Notes: a model not told the origin generated them from the letters alone. 64,000 nt of DNA from Ornithodoros turicata (GCF_037126465.1 NC_088204.1:19040804-19104803), one strand, 5' to 3'; counted from the first letter of the stretch, positions 46,335-58,918 are shown. A program made the numbers and translations.

Positions 46335-49300
46335 TTTTACGTTGGCACTGAAGAAAAAAAAAACGCATCTCGCACAATTATGAATCGAGAACTCCACCAT
46401 TAAAATAATCGAGACTTTATTATTGTTGAAACCGAAACTCAACTAGCATTTCAAACTTCAAAACGCCATCTCTTACACGATGAGTAACAGCGTGTCCTGT
46501 GACGTTGTTTCCTTGGTCGTACCTGTTGCATTTGTCTGGAAGACTTTGTCTTTTCTGTGTTTTCTTTTTCTTGTTCTTCTTTTTTTTTTCATATTTTGAT
46601 TTACTACGTGTACACACGGTTATCGCTTCCAAAAGTTGTTTACCCCAACGTCTTACTTCTCACATTACTATCGATATCCAGTGTCTCATTTAGACCTCCA
46701 TGCCACCTACACATCTTGCACGCGGAGATTCGAAAGGCCCTCATATTGCAAAATGTGACGTCTACATTACAGCGCAACCTTTACAAATTTCTGAAACCGT
46801 ACCCCCGTCGTTTCAAAACTACAGTAACGAACACGCAAATGCTACAAGGAAAGTAGCAGCAGACGACAGGTACGACAGGAATGTATTCCACCCACGTTGC
46901 CAGACTATCTCTAGTTTCCCGCCAAAGTGGAAATGTAATTATATCGGCGCTAGCTAGATCTTTGACAGTGACAGAGCTTGTGCGTTCCTATCGAGTGATG
47001 ACGCAGATAAAGAGATTGCTTCACCTAAATACTCTATCTATTTGTAAATTCTGGTAAATTAATGTTCCACACACGCTGTGACAAAAAGGCAGCGTACTCC
47101 AGTAGCTGTAAATGACAGGACGGATGATAAGAATAACTGACCGTAATAACTCTACATAACAAAATACCGTAATAATCATACTGACATAATAATTTTGCTT
47201 CTGAGATTTTCACATTGGTGCTGTTGACGTAAGTTCGTGGAGTATCATTAAACTTCGTTGAATCAGTCAGTTTTGTTTTACTTTGTTCTTAAGCTAAAAG
47301 CCGTTGATTCCGGCTAAGCTCTAAGATTAATAACATACATTCATGCTCATAATCTTTTGCCTTAAAAACCATTTCAGTTGTACAACCTGCAACTGTGACG
47401 TTCGGGAAGTATCGAAAATAAATAAATCAATTTGAAGATAACACTCAACCGCATGAATTATGAATTAACCGTTTACAGCTCAATTAAGGTCCCTGACGAC
47501 ATCGGATACGGCAGATAAAACAGCGGTAGCGTTTATGTGGCTTTTAGATCGCGGTTCCCCAAAGAGCCTCGCATATTAAACGCATAAGAAAACCATGACG
47601 AAGAGCAATAGTACGCGTACACGTCAAACATATAGGCTGTATGTCTCGTTGTCTAGAATGGCCCTTTTATGCAAAGCAGGAAATGTCTATAAACGAGCGT
47701 TCGGCGAGCGCTGCCCGTTATGGTTCATTCCGGTGTATGTCTCTTGCAAGAAACGATAGACGGAACAGACTTCAGTTTGGCAATATAAGCGTACAGCAAA
47801 CAGGTACGTACATAGCAGACGTTTACGGGGAACTTCAGTGAAAGTCACACAGCCACGTCAAAATCCTCTTCGAAAAAAACGGAGTCATATAATAGTGTTC
47901 AAAGTAAAATCATCGAAGGCACGAGGCTTTTTTTTTTTTTTTTCGTACCTTAACACACGACTCTTCCGCAGAATCGAACAAGTTGACTGTCTATCAAAAA
48001 CCTTTATCGCGCAATTCTGTTTCGCTCTGAGTTCGATTTTATTTTTTCTTTCCAAGGGCTCCAAACTGCATGCAGTCAAAAGAATCACATCATCCGATCC
48101 ACTTTCGTCTGGTCATTTTCAAATAATATAAGTTACATATATCAATGACGACGTGTATTTGAGAACCGGAATGCGCTAATATCGCGCGATTTCGTCTAGA
48201 AAAACCTGCAGTAAAACCTCGCGTCTGCAGAGAGTTTACTTTGGGCATGCCGCATAGTACCGGTCTGCGCTTCGGCGCATTGATATGCAAGCTTCGGCGA
48301 TTGAAACATTATAATAACGTGCATAAAGTGGTTGAGACGCTTTGTGTAAGCGCGTATTTAAGTATGTTCTAAAATGCAGCACATAGCACGTAGCAGGCAG
48401 CATCAACCTAGCAGCCGCCTCCCCCCTCGTTAGAGTTTCTCATCTGCCAGTTTCCGGAGCGTTTCTGCTTGGCACGCGAAGGAAAGAAAATGCTTAGGAG
48501 AGGCAAACCTGTTCACCGGCGGCCCCGCGAGGCACCAGGGTGCCGCTCCCATGTCCACAGATCTGCAGCAATGACGAGAACATCCAAAATCCGGATCTAG
48601 CGTTTCGGAGACATGGCTGCCGAACAATCTCTCCCCTCTCGCCGGCTGCTATTCCGCGGAGCGGCTGTCATGGGAGGCTGCCACGGTTGCCAGACTGCGG
48701 CGTGGATTTCGTAAGAAGCCGTGTCGTCTGCTTTGATAATGCAGACGCGCATTCCTTTATATTATCCTAATTGTAAGTAAATACTAAAATACTGGTCCGC
48801 ACAGAGACGAAACATGAAAATATGCGTTCAAGCAACGTTTAAAAAGAGGGTGGTTCTTTCGTGTAACATGAACTTAATTGGGATATTCGTGGTACTGTGA
48901 CAAAAGAAACATGGTTATGGAATATCTTATTTTTGCGTTCTGTAGTGTCGCTGAAACAGAGACAGAACAGAAATTTTGTTGCGCGAGGAGGAGGGAAACC
49001 GTCAGCGAAAGATGTCGCTCTGTAAATCGTGCTTCACTGCAGCGACACGTAAGATGAGGAGAAGCCCAACTCTTGCGTCTGCGGGAAAAGCCCGCTGTGT
49101 TGCGCCCGTTCGCGGATAAAGAACAGGCATAAACTTCAGTGTAGCGGGCATTTTGGACAGGGAGAATGACAGCTGGTGACTTTGTGGAACAAAATTTCAC
49201 TTGCGTGCGACGACGAAGTCTCCCTTTTAAAAAAAAGAAAAGCAGCATTTTGTTTCAAAGTTTCAGGCTTTTTGTGGTTTCCAATGGGAATAGGAACGAT

Positions 49301-51120
49301 TGGCAAAACTTTGAACACTGGCTGAACTGGCTCTGATTGGCTATGCACACTGTGTATTGTGTTGGAGTAGGTTATTCAAATATGTAAAGCTAGCGAATAG
49401 TGTAAAGTGGCTGCAGAAACCCCGTACATACTCTCGTATGTCCCGTCGGATGGTGAATTCCGCAAAACAGACACGGGGTAGTTCCTTATTTTCGGTATTT
49501 TTGCCACCCGTTTGTAGAAACCAATGTTGAAGAAGTCGAGTACCCTCGTGGTGTATACATGAGTGAAAGTCGTGTTCTTAACTCAGATAGAACAAACAAC
49601 TAGGTGATTTTGGCGCTGTAACAACGTTTGCACTTCTATAGCACAATGTCAGGGCTGAACTGGTTGCAAAGAATTCATTTCGTCAAGTATAGGAAGGGGT
49701 TAAACCGATGAAAATTTTATTTTCATTTTGAACGAGCCACCTTTTCGAAAGAATTTAACTGGAGTAACAATTTCTCCAAAAGTAATTAATTACAATAACT
49801 TTATTACTTGCAATTACGTAATTAATGCATAGCTCTGCTAAGGACGACACGCTCTTCAAGCAACTTGAGTGCAGACTTTTCTCCTGAACTTGTACCATAA
49901 ACGCAGCAACCTTCTATTTCTTGAACAATATATGCACACCAAGGACTTGAACAAGAACACTGGTTGCACTGGCGTACCCGAAATGGTACCTTTAGTAGCG
50001 CATTTGGGAGAGGGGAACGAGGGAAAATCCTCCTCTCATTTAAAGTCCCCATAGAACCCCCCCTCGCACACACACAAAAAAAAAACGCACATTGAAGTCA
50101 ATAACAAGGATCAGCAGAGTTGCCACATAATTAATTACAAGCAATTAAGTACTTTTACAGTAATCAATTATTGTGAAAGGGAAAAAAATTACTTTTGTAG
50201 CAAGTAATTGCTGTACCCAAATACTTTTGCATATGAGTAACTGTAATTTAATCACATTTTGCCTGTAACACATACTCTTGGGACAGCTACTTTCTGCTGT
50301 GGTTTAATGATTCTGCTGTACATTCCGGTGGTATTGTCTCTTTCCAAAGGGATCAGGACTTTCAATTTTCTTAAAGCTATTGGCTTGCACAGGTTTTAGC
50401 ATTTGTTTAAAATGTGACATACTCGAACATGTTAACTATTTGTATGGACATTCAACACATCTGACCAATTACATGTATTTTTAATCTCTTTTCATAAATT
50501 TGTTTTATGGTGATATGCATGAACCAATTCAATGACAAGTACCACGTCTGTCATAGACTCACAAATTTAACATCAATGTTACAAGCACTTTCTTGCTTCT
50601 GTTCAGATGTTCTGTTCAGTTTTCTACATTTAAGTTTCGTTGTTCACATAAATATCTGTGCCACCTAGTTCATTATGTAAATTACGGACTTTTGGCATGA
50701 ACAGCATTATGTTTTAGATTATTGTGGAAGACACTGTTGCATATGTGCAGATCTGGAATACAAATGCAAATGAAATTAAGGTACTCAGTTCTGGCCTGCA
50801 TGGGTAAATGCATTTTTTACACGCATGCTTACATGTCAAATCACGTGTGGTTTACCTTCTAGTGCACAGCACAATGCCTTTCAATGCCACTGTTCCCGAT
50901 ATTAAAATATTCACAGTGCATGCCACACTGTCAAACTCTTCCAAATTTATTTACACTTCAACATGGGTACATACAACTGCGAAAAAAAAAAGCGTCCACA
51001 AAAATGCCTGAACTCATTCAATAACAGCTTTGCATTAAAAGGTAGAGAGCTTGAGTTAATCTAGATCGTCAACTTCTTAAACTTTAAAACGTAAAACTTT
51101 AAAGAATACCCATAAGTACA
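46335..51120. other. Gene-poor AT-rich stretch downstream of TRAIP
   Basis: No supportable exon. A CpG-rich patch at 48,520-48,730 holds an ATG (48,612) with about 33 open codons up to a donor-like TTTC/GTAAGA; a first exon is possible but nothing supports it further. AT-rich 'TAATTA' blocks at 49,770-49,830 and 50,120-50,260 match those at 52,850-53,460. Confidence 0.4.
50946..50951 (-). promoter_or_regulatory. Candidate polyadenylation signal of TRAIP
   Basis: An AATAAA hexamer on the minus strand lies about 175 bases past the TRAIP stop codon. It is the nearest clean hexamer I noticed. The surrounding DNA is AT-rich, so the call is moderate. Confidence 0.4.
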
Positions 51121-51124
51121 CGCA

Positions 51125-51334
51125 CTATTTTTTCTTCCGAGAAGGAATGATGTGCTTAGAGTGACCACCAAATCCATTGTAGCCTGTCCGTATAATCGAC
51201 TGGAACGTGTCACTACTTGGCTTGGGCTTGAAAAAGTTTGACGTCATGACAAGTCGAGGGGTCAATACGGCTGACTCGGAACCGTCCTGCACGGCCGACG
51301 AGCTTGGCTTCGCCCTCCAAGCATTCGTTACAAC
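51125..51334 (-). CDS. TRAIP: TRAIP exon 5 (C-terminus and stop)
   Basis: The acceptor is CATTTTCAG/GTTG. It encodes 69 residues ending 'GYNGFGGHSKHIIPSRKKK', then TAG. The 'RTGYNGFGG' motif equals the human 'RTGFDGLGG'. The protein stops soon after it, so the PIP box found at the human C-terminus is absent; a basic RKKK tail takes its place. Confidence 0.9.
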   Translation of the reverse strand, partial: VVTNAWRAKPSSSAVQDGSESAVLTPRLVMTSNFFKPKPSSDTFQSIIRTGYNGFGGHSKHIIPSRKKK

Positions 51335-54300
51335 CTGAAAATGACACAGGCATCCGATGACCATCCGAGATAGGATTTTTTGCGGTAAATGAAGACGACA
51401 AACCCTGAGGGACGGTGACGCCACATGTGGAGATGGTGTCTCTTCTGGATTTGTCAACCTGGGGCGCTTCAGTCGTTCGGGTGCAGGACTGACCCGCAGG
51501 GAAAAAAGAGAAAGCAAAGTGTAACCAATAATATCTGCTCATCTGCCAAATGAATCCTAATAAACGAGGCACATTCAGAAAGTAAGTTTCGTTTCCAAAT
51601 GTTGGCACTGCCAGACAGCGGCCATAATTGTGGATACGCGTGCAAGTCCATTTGTCCACCGGCAAGTCGTTGCTGACGCATCTTGCTTAGTATTTATAAT
51701 GTCTAAGGCAATAGAGTGGGCAGCTGCCTCTAGTATTCGCTGCGTGTAGTCAAAGGGACAGTACTCCAACAGTTTGTGATAACTGACAGCAAAAACGTTT
51801 CCGTCATGGCCGACGTTTTCTCAAAGATGAAAACAGTTAAGACGGTGGAAGCTGTGATACGGTTGATTAGCGCAGTATACTTCATAACAGGAGCCATCAT
51901 TCCGCAGTGTGAGAATGCAAAAACTGATGCTCCGCTTTGACAAGTGCCTGAATAATGGTGGATTTCGCACAGCTTCAGATATGTGAAATCTTTTGAAAAT
52001 GAAACATTTCAAAACTTTGAGGGGGATCTCTCTGTTGGAGAGATCTGCAAGGTTTTGGGCATAGAGTTTACTTTAGTGACTTCTAATTTAACTTTATTTA
52101 TTTTATTTTATTGATTAAATAGTAATCAATTGATCAATAATCAATTTGATCCTATAACAGACATAACACCAAAACGTTACAGGAAATTTCTTATCTGAAC
52201 GATCCGGAAGATGGAAATTATATGTCGAAACAAGTTTTTGCGTTTCTTTTTAATAGCCAATCGAAACTTTCTGGATCGAAACATTACAGTAAGAAGACAG
52301 GAACACACCTCTCGAAAAGTAATTTCTCATGGGAAACTGATTTCTCACGCGACTCCCACTTGGCTTCCGCGGCTAAGAGAAGTTCCTTGAAGCGAATTGC
52401 TTCTGCTTGCCACTTCTTTATGCTGGCCTCCTTTTCCATGAGACGAGATGCCTTGAAGCTGGTTTCTTTGCGCAGTTCCCCCACTTGCTGTCTAAGTTGT
52501 GCTCGGCTGTCATTGGAAGCTTGCAATTCGCTACAGAAATAAACGTCGCGTCCATTCAGTCGCTTGCGCACACACAAAATGTAAGTTAGTGCAAGGTGGC
52601 CACTTCAACTTTGAGTATAATTTCATCTGTTTCAAATGAATGGTAACTCCGGAGTATGCCAGTCATTCGTCTATCTACTACATACACTGCATCAGTGTGT
52701 GTTTAGCAGATCTGTAGAAATTACTTTTCAGGAGTAATTGAGCTAGAAGTGCGAGAAGGTGTAGAGCGTGTTGGTTGGGACAGAACATGATTAAGAACGC
52801 GGAGGGACAGGGACAAACACCTCCGTGTGTGTTTGTCCCTGTCAATTGAGTTAGAATTTCAACTATGTGCTCAAAACAGTAATTAAATTACAGTTACAAT
52901 TACACTATCATAATTGTAACTTAATTACAGTTCAGTTAGTCTCAAAAGCAATTAAGTTACAGAGAGTAACATTCATTTCAATACATCACTGTGATGTAGA
53001 ACTTTATTCTCCCCTGAGTAATAAAGTACAAATATGGGAATAGTTATTGAAAGGGCAAACGAAATGACTAATGAGTTTCATCACCCCTGACGATGGAACT
53101 CCCCATTCATCATCTCAAAATAAAGTTGGTGTTGTTTGAAATGACTAATGGAGTACGAGGACTAAAAACCTATCCTTAGCATTAACATAAGGACACATAT
53201 GAACTAATCTTGCAACAGCGCTGCTGAAACTTCGTGGATGATTTGAAAGTGATACAGTGGTACGGTGAACGAGTGCTTTTATAACTTCGCAAAGTAAGTA
53301 ATCTCATGTAAAGTAACTCCAAAAGTAATTCCAGGTGCATTACAAACTACTTGCAAAAGTAATTAACTTAGTTACAATTATATAATATCCAAAGTATTCC
53401 TGGAAGTAATTAATTTCTGAGAATGTAATTAATTATAGTAATATGGTTACTTGTATGGTTATGGGTCTGGCGCTCACTACTACTGGAGGCAGGGCCGACG
53501 ATGGGGGCGGGGGGGGGGGGGGGGCTTGCATAGGCCCCGCGCATGAAGCCCTCAACCAGGGATTACTTTAATCCCCCACTACGAAAATCCTATCATTTCT
53601 TATCTTTTCATTACTGCTGGTGTGGAACAGGCCCCGTGATGCGCCTTTGCCTCGGGCCCCGCACACCCCTAGCACCGGCCCTTTGGTAGGGCATTTGGGT
53701 GAGGGATACAAGTTCGAAATGCTCCTCCCCCATGTATGTCTCCTTACAATCCCTTCCGAAACATTTGTCTGACCATGCCACCCCCTCCATATGATGAAAA
53801 TGCTTGTCTGCAACACAAACCGTTTCAGGAGAACACAGTACGTAGCCAGCTGCTTTAGAGTACCAAATCCTTCCCCATAGGTGGTCAATATGTCTTCTGC
53901 TTCTTTTGTTGTGCCGTCAACAATCCTCTTAATGCTGAAATTAAGAAAGAAAGTGCAGGGCTCTTAGTCGCGTTTTGATTGCAAACACTGGATAAACATT
54001 TCTGGGATCCTGTTGTGTGAACAGTTTTATTAAGCTGATCACTGAGGGACATTTTTATGGTTCTGTGGCTCAATAATTATTCATATACAACAACAATAAA
54101 AATCAATGCGATGCACCGCTAGTTGATGTAGAATACTTACTTCTCATACGTCGTTACCTTGCTTTGAAGTGCCTCGACTTCAGCAGTAAGTGCTCGTTTC
54201 TCCGCTACTTCTTTCCGAAGTGTCCTTGACTGCATTTTCGCAGCAGAAAGCTCGCCTAGCGTATCCATATACTTCTCTTTGTATTTCGCCGCTTCGTTCT

Positions 54301-54628
54301 CTTGGACGACGACCAGCGATTTGCAGGTCTCAAGATCCCGGAGAAGCTTAGACCTTTCCAGTGTGACGCTTTGTACTTCTGCTTCTGCAGCGTTTAGCTT
54401 GTTTTGCAGTCGACCCAAGTCGATGTCTTCAACCTCTCCGGTATCAAAATACAACTTGATGATCTGCCTCTTCTGCACGGGCTTGCGACACGTCGGACAA
54501 GTTTTGTTGCTCGAAACCCATTTCATGAGACAGACCTCGTGAAAGACGTGTCCACATGATGCTGCTGTTAGAGTTCCAATGTTGAAGTGGTCTATAATGT
54601 CCATGCATATACTGCAAATAAGCTTCAT
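51125..54628 (-). CDS. TRAIP: E3 ubiquitin ligase TRAIP (nopo-like), complete
   Basis: Five exons splice in phase: 54628-54141, 53934-53821, 52530-52309, 51488-51404 and 51334-51125, giving 372 residues plus a TAG stop. The N-terminal RING-H2 has Cys5, Cys8, Cys25, His27, His30, Cys33, Cys44 and Cys47, with Trp37 at the usual E2-contact site. A coiled coil follows to about residue 275, including the TRAIP-typical 'GFGTLKQLATYCVLLKR'. The C-terminus holds 'SPAPERLKRPRL' and 'IIRTGYNGFGGHSKHI', both with clear counterparts in vertebrate TRAIP. TRAIP is a nuclear ligase acting at stalled replisomes and interstrand crosslinks; the Drosophila homologue nopo acts in early embryos. It is shorter than human TRAIP (469 residues) and lacks the C-terminal PCNA-binding box. 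Identification is firm; the exon 3 to exon 4 junction is the least certain. Confidence 0.93.
51404..51488 (-). CDS. TRAIP: TRAIP exon 4 (SPAP motif)
   Basis: The acceptor is GGGTCAG/TCC after a T-rich tract and the donor CTCAGG/GTTTGT; 85 bases. Joined to exon 3 it reads 'FESPAPERLKRPRLTNPEET', matching the 'ESPAP...LRRP' segment of vertebrate TRAIP. A second in-frame reading of the same bases (beginning SCTRTTEA) gives no similarity and is rejected. Confidence 0.82.
52309..52530 (-). CDS. TRAIP: TRAIP exon 3 (second coil)
   Basis: The acceptor is TTTCTGTAG/CGAA and the donor CGAGAG/GTGTGT; 222 bases. The product is a charged coiled coil beginning 'ELQASNDSRAQLRQQVGEL'. The frame is fixed by phase continuity from exon 2 (CG + C = Arg). 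Confidence 0.85.
52720..53470. repeat. AGTAATTA-rich repeat in TRAIP intron
   Basis: Dense 'AAGTAATTAA', 'TTACAATTAC' and 'AGTTACAGT' units on both sides (52,720-52,980 and 53,280-53,460). They look like the subterminal repeats of the inner hAT-like element at 55,736. Ends not resolved. A poly-G run lies at 53,505-53,523. Confidence 0.45.
52805..52843. repeat. Hairpin, GACAGGGACAAACAC arms
   Basis: A 15-base arm and its inverse around a 9-base loop, in the TRAIP intron between exons 2 and 3. Confidence 0.75.
53821..53934 (-). CDS. TRAIP: TRAIP exon 2 (conserved coil)
   Basis: The acceptor is TAATTTCAG/CATT and the donor AAACG/GTTTGT; 114 bases, phase 2 to phase 2. It encodes 'RIVDGTTKEAEDILTTYG' and the most conserved TRAIP coil segment, 'LKQLATYCVLLKR' (human: 'VEQLAVYCVSLKK'). 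Confidence 0.9.
54141..54628 (-). CDS. TRAIP: TRAIP exon 1 (RING-H2 and first coil)
   Basis: It opens at the ATG 'MKLICSIC', where the initiating Met sits four residues before the first zinc ligand. The donor is GAGAA/GTAAGT, phase 2; the earlier AAG/GTAACG would break the phase with exon 2. Acidic residues 'YFDTGEVEDIDLGRL' connect the RING to a heptad-rich helix (LQNKLNAAEAEV onward). Confidence 0.93.
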
Positions 54629-55321
54629 GGCGAAACCGAAGCGTCCGTGCTGGACGGAACCGCCAAACGAGTTAAAGCAATTATCGTACTCGTGTTGGAT
54701 ACGGAATCGGATTGACTTCTTTGCTGGACTGGCTAGACTAGACGCCTTGCGCCACGCCTGGCGCGATTCGAAAGTTCGCTAAGACGGTAAATGTACAAAA
54801 GACGGGGAAAGAAACGCTTTTTCCGTAAAGCATAATAAAAATGCATTCTTCGTATCTAAAAATCTCAGGAGGGCGACTTTTCCAGTACAAAAAATGATAA
54901 ATATGTGTGTCAGACACGGCTGCATCCACAAAACCACAAAGCATATTTCTATATTAACATAAAAATATATAATTAATTAACATTACCAACGAATGAATGA
55001 ACAACATTTATGAACAGCCCTGGACCAAATCAAAATAGAGCGGCGAAGTCCATGGCTACGATTTTTTTTCTCCTAACTCAACCGTAAGTAAATCGGAACT
55101 TCACCTGGTTTCCTTATAACAGCGCCGCCTTACACACATAACGCCATTTCGGATTGTTTCTCTCTCTCTTTTTTTTTTTTTTCATGACATTCCGACAATA
55201 CAGTGCTCCACTAACTGCTCCGCGGCGGTTTTTTCCCCATCTCAAATATCACAAAGATAAAGTTGACCGCTTCACTTGTCATGCTGACACTCTTGCCAAA
55301 TCATTTTTGTACACCCGACAG

Positions 55322-57657
55322 CAGTGATGGGCAGTACTTGAAGTACCAAGTACTCAAGTAGTACTTTAAGTACATTTCTGTGTACTTGTACTTTACCTTA
55401 AGTACATTTTAAATCGTGTACTTTGTACTGTACTTAAAGTACTTTTTTCCGAGTACTTTCCCATCAAATACTCCAGTACCCAAACTTGGACTCCGGACAA
55501 AAAATCACAAAAGAGTATAAAAAATGCACTCTACTAAAAGCCCTAACATGACAACAAGAAAATGAAAACACACAGATAGCGCGTTTCCGTCTTCTTGCCG
55601 TCATTTTAGCGCTTTTAGTGGGAGCAGTACCAGTTTGACATTTTATCAAAAAGGATTTTTGTGCTGTTAAAGGGCATATTTGTTGAAGCAAGTTTATTGT
55701 TGAGAGGCTTGAAATGTTGAAAAGTATCAACGCTTCAGACTTGTGCCCGTTACTCGAAAAAAGTAATTGATTGCCATTACCGTTACTTGTACGGAAAAAG
55801 TAATTGATTACCGTTACCAATTACAGGACTTGAAATGTAATTGAGTAACGAGTAGAAAAGTAACGCGTTACTCCGGTCGTTACTCTGCATTCACGCAAAG
55901 TATACCCGTCTTTGTGTGCCTCAGCAAAAAAAAAAGAGAGAGAGAGAAAAAGAGAAGTTCAACAGCTGAAATAACCGAAAAATATGTACGTCTGCTGTAG
56001 TTATCGCCCGGGAAGACGTTACCTTTCGTAGTGAAAAATACCGACTGAGGGAGACGAGGTGGAATAGAGGGAAAGGAGGAAAGGGAAAGTGGGTGGACGA
56101 GACACACACATAGAGAGAGAGAGTGCTCGCTCAAGATAATATATGTTCCTGTGTTTGGCTGTATCACTGATGCTAGAAATAACAATGACAATAATAATAA
56201 CGATGAATAATAAGAAGAATGAATAACTAAGAAAACGACTGGTGACTGCGGAACTGGGTCTGTGTTCCAGATTTATTCAAGCTGTACTGGAATGTTGAAG
56301 GGAAAATCCATTAAAAGCCCTTATGAAAGGTCTTGAGCCACAAATACCGGCAGAAGGCTGCCGGTATCACCTTCCTACGGGCAACCGGCAGAGCGCCCAA
56401 ATAACCGGCCGTGCCGCGGTATAATACCAGCCTGGTGGCAACCCTAGAAGACGTTGACCCGATTGTGGAAGATCATGCGTGGAACTTCCCCATGACTCAC
56501 TAAACCTCCAAAGCTACCACCAAGGGAACCACAACACTGGTGTAGGAAGAGGTCAGGGAGAGAGACTCTGAAATTCCAGAACAAAGGCTGATGGCACGAA
56601 GATCTTGACTTGGGGCAGAACATCTAAAAGATGAGTTAGTCTCTGCCGGGAAAGTAATCAATTACTCAGTAATCGATTACTCAGAAAAGTAATTGATTAC
56701 TCGAAAAATTACTTTGACTTTAAAGTAACTGATTACTCGAAAAATTACTCAAAAAAGTAATTGATTACAAGTAACGCAATTACTAGTAACGCGTTACGCA
56801 CAAGTCTGCAACGCTTCTATGATTATGTAAAACGAATGGAACGCACACATTATGACACTGCAACCGGCTGCACAATGACTTGGTCAATTGTCATTTCAGT
56901 TCTCCCAATGCAGGGTTCTATGCTTTTTTTATATTGTTCCCTTCATTGGCAATTAATAATCATTTTATATCACAATGTGTGATTGCATGACATGATGAAC
57001 AGTCTGAAAGACACACATGCTTTAATTTTTACATTTTACATTTTTTAATTGGTCACATGGATTACATTGCTGCAGATCACAGTCGTATAAAAATGATCGC
57101 TTACGTTGTGCTTCATCCTTTTTTACTTTCTTCATATTCTTTTTTTAAACATGTTGTATTTCAAAAAGCAGCACGGAATGCCTAGAAATATCTCATCTCC
57201 GTTGGCTTGTACTTTTTTCCCCTTGAAATTTCCTAGCCTGTTATAGCAGAAGATTAGTACCGTAACACCACACTAGGCGGGTGATGTTGGATCAGTCAGG
57301 GTATAATACATAATCACAGCACAGCTGACTGATTACCTCTCTACATGTAACTGCAAATTATGTCATCTGATTAAGTTCATATTCACGGGTTAGCAGGCTT
57401 TAGAGCATTTGTCAAGAATGCTCGCTAAAGTTTTGCCAAAAAACCAAGACACAGATACTAAACACTGAAATGCAAAGTGATACAAATTAAATTCGCAATG
57501 TACTTGATGAATACTTGAAGTACTTTGAGTAGTACTTTGTACTTTACTTGCAGTACATTTGGAATTGGGTACTTTGTACTGTACTTGAAGTACTAATGAC
57601 GCCAGGTACTTGGTACTTTACTTTAAGTATAATTTTGAGGTACTTTGCCCATCACTG
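55322..57657. mobile_element. 2.3-kb hAT-like element (host of a nested one)
   Basis: Ends CAGTGATGGGCAGTACTTGA and GTACTTTGCCCATCACTG. Both sides show the perfect 8-bp duplication CCCGACAG (55,314-55,321 and 57,658-57,665). Subterminal regions are packed with AAGTAC/GTACTT repeats. No transposase frame remains. CAG(T/G)G ends with an 8-bp duplication are the hAT pattern. Confidence 0.92.
55736..56808. mobile_element. 1,073-bp hAT-like element nested in the previous one
   Basis: Ends CAGACTTGTGCCCGTTAC and GTTACGCACAAGTCTG, flanked by the perfect 8-bp duplication CAACGCTT (55,728-55,735 and 56,809-56,816). Subterminal repeats are 'AGTAATTGATTAC' and 'GTAACGCGTTAC'. The centre (about 55,890-56,640) is unique and non-coding. 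Confidence 0.92.
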
Positions 57658-58136
57658 CCCGACAGCATACGTTGATATCTTTTCTCCAGTCGTGGCGCAC
57701 ATATTTAACTGGTCTTTGAGAAGCTGCGCTAACACATGGAAGCGGGTCATTCATTATTGCTGTGCACATATTGGGTGACTCTGAAGATGTTCGTAATTAT
57801 CGGCCAATCAGTATTTTGTGCGCATTCTCGAATGTCCACGAACGAATTATTTACGAATGCCTCGACATTTCCAGTCGATCCTAGTACGGCGGTAGCAACA
57901 AACCTTTGGTACACGTTCATGTCAGTTGTGGCACCCACAGTTCACTATACAGACGGTGTCATTTCATTGTTGTCTACTTGTTTTGTGCATCTGTCCCTAC
58001 CTGTCAATGGTGTAGAGCTAGTTGGTACGATTAGTTGGTACGATCCGTGTTAGCGCCGCGAAGCAACTGTGGCTATGAGCGGCTTACAGATGTGGACAGA
58101 TGGAGAGAGGACAGCAGGAAGGAGTGGGGGACAGGG

Positions 58137-58215
58137 GGTTAGTATGCGTCCTGGGCCGACTTCATGGGGACCTGTGCCGACATGCGTCTGGAAAATCTTC
58201 GGAAAGCCCACCTCT
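58137..58215 (-). mobile_element. SINE fragment
   Basis: 'GTCCTGGGCCGACTTCATGG', 'GACCTGTGCCGACATGCGTC' on the plus strand, the shared body of the CCGACTTC SINE family. Confidence 0.6.
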
Positions 58216-58918
58216 CACTACGCCAGTGGAGCATTCAACCATATGTTGTAAATTTGGATACGAGAAAGTATTAGAGAGTCCGTATAGCCTTACTGTGTAG
58301 AATAGTCATGCTCCACTGAGCATGTTATACCGCAAAGTAATAAGGTCACATAACTGTCGACGTAACTGTACTTGAAGACATGCCAAGTGGGTTTCCGGGA
58401 AAGTTTGTGCGTACACCCAGCTTTATACGCGCTTTTGATTTTTTTTTTTTTTTTCGTACAGAAATTTTTACGATAAAGCAAGATATCTCGATTGATAGCA
58501 GGCGCTTAGAAATATCTTGGCTACGTTTAGCGATTCCGACGTCAAGTATGCAATCACTTTCACATTATCAAAACTACTTTTTTTTTCTGTATTTTTTATA
58601 TCAGGTCCGGGTTCCTGAGCGGCGCTCTTTGATCTCTTATCTCACGCAAACACGGACACCCCGGGAGTGCCCGTGGGAGGTTCTCGTCGATCTACGTTGA
58701 CTCCCATAAATGAATGGCCATTACTTAGCATCGTCTATAAAAGTAATGCTTATCTATAAGCACGCAGGAAGTATGCGCAAGCGATACTCGCATCGTGACT
58801 CACCATAACGAGAACGACTTTTTCCGGCAAAAGTGGCCTGTACACATGCGGAGGTGAGTCGTTCATACATGCTGTATACTATCCGTCGGAACACTTTTTA
58901 CTCGATCTACTTCATAAC

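Noticed and set aside
48874..49248. Minus-strand frame with 'RRRKSWASPHLTCRCSEARF'
   Set aside because: It looks like a translated dispersed repeat; no start, domain or splice support.
51821..52012. Candidate extra TRAIP coil exon
   Set aside because: No acceptor and donor pair keeps phase with both neighbours, and the peptide is not a heptad coil.
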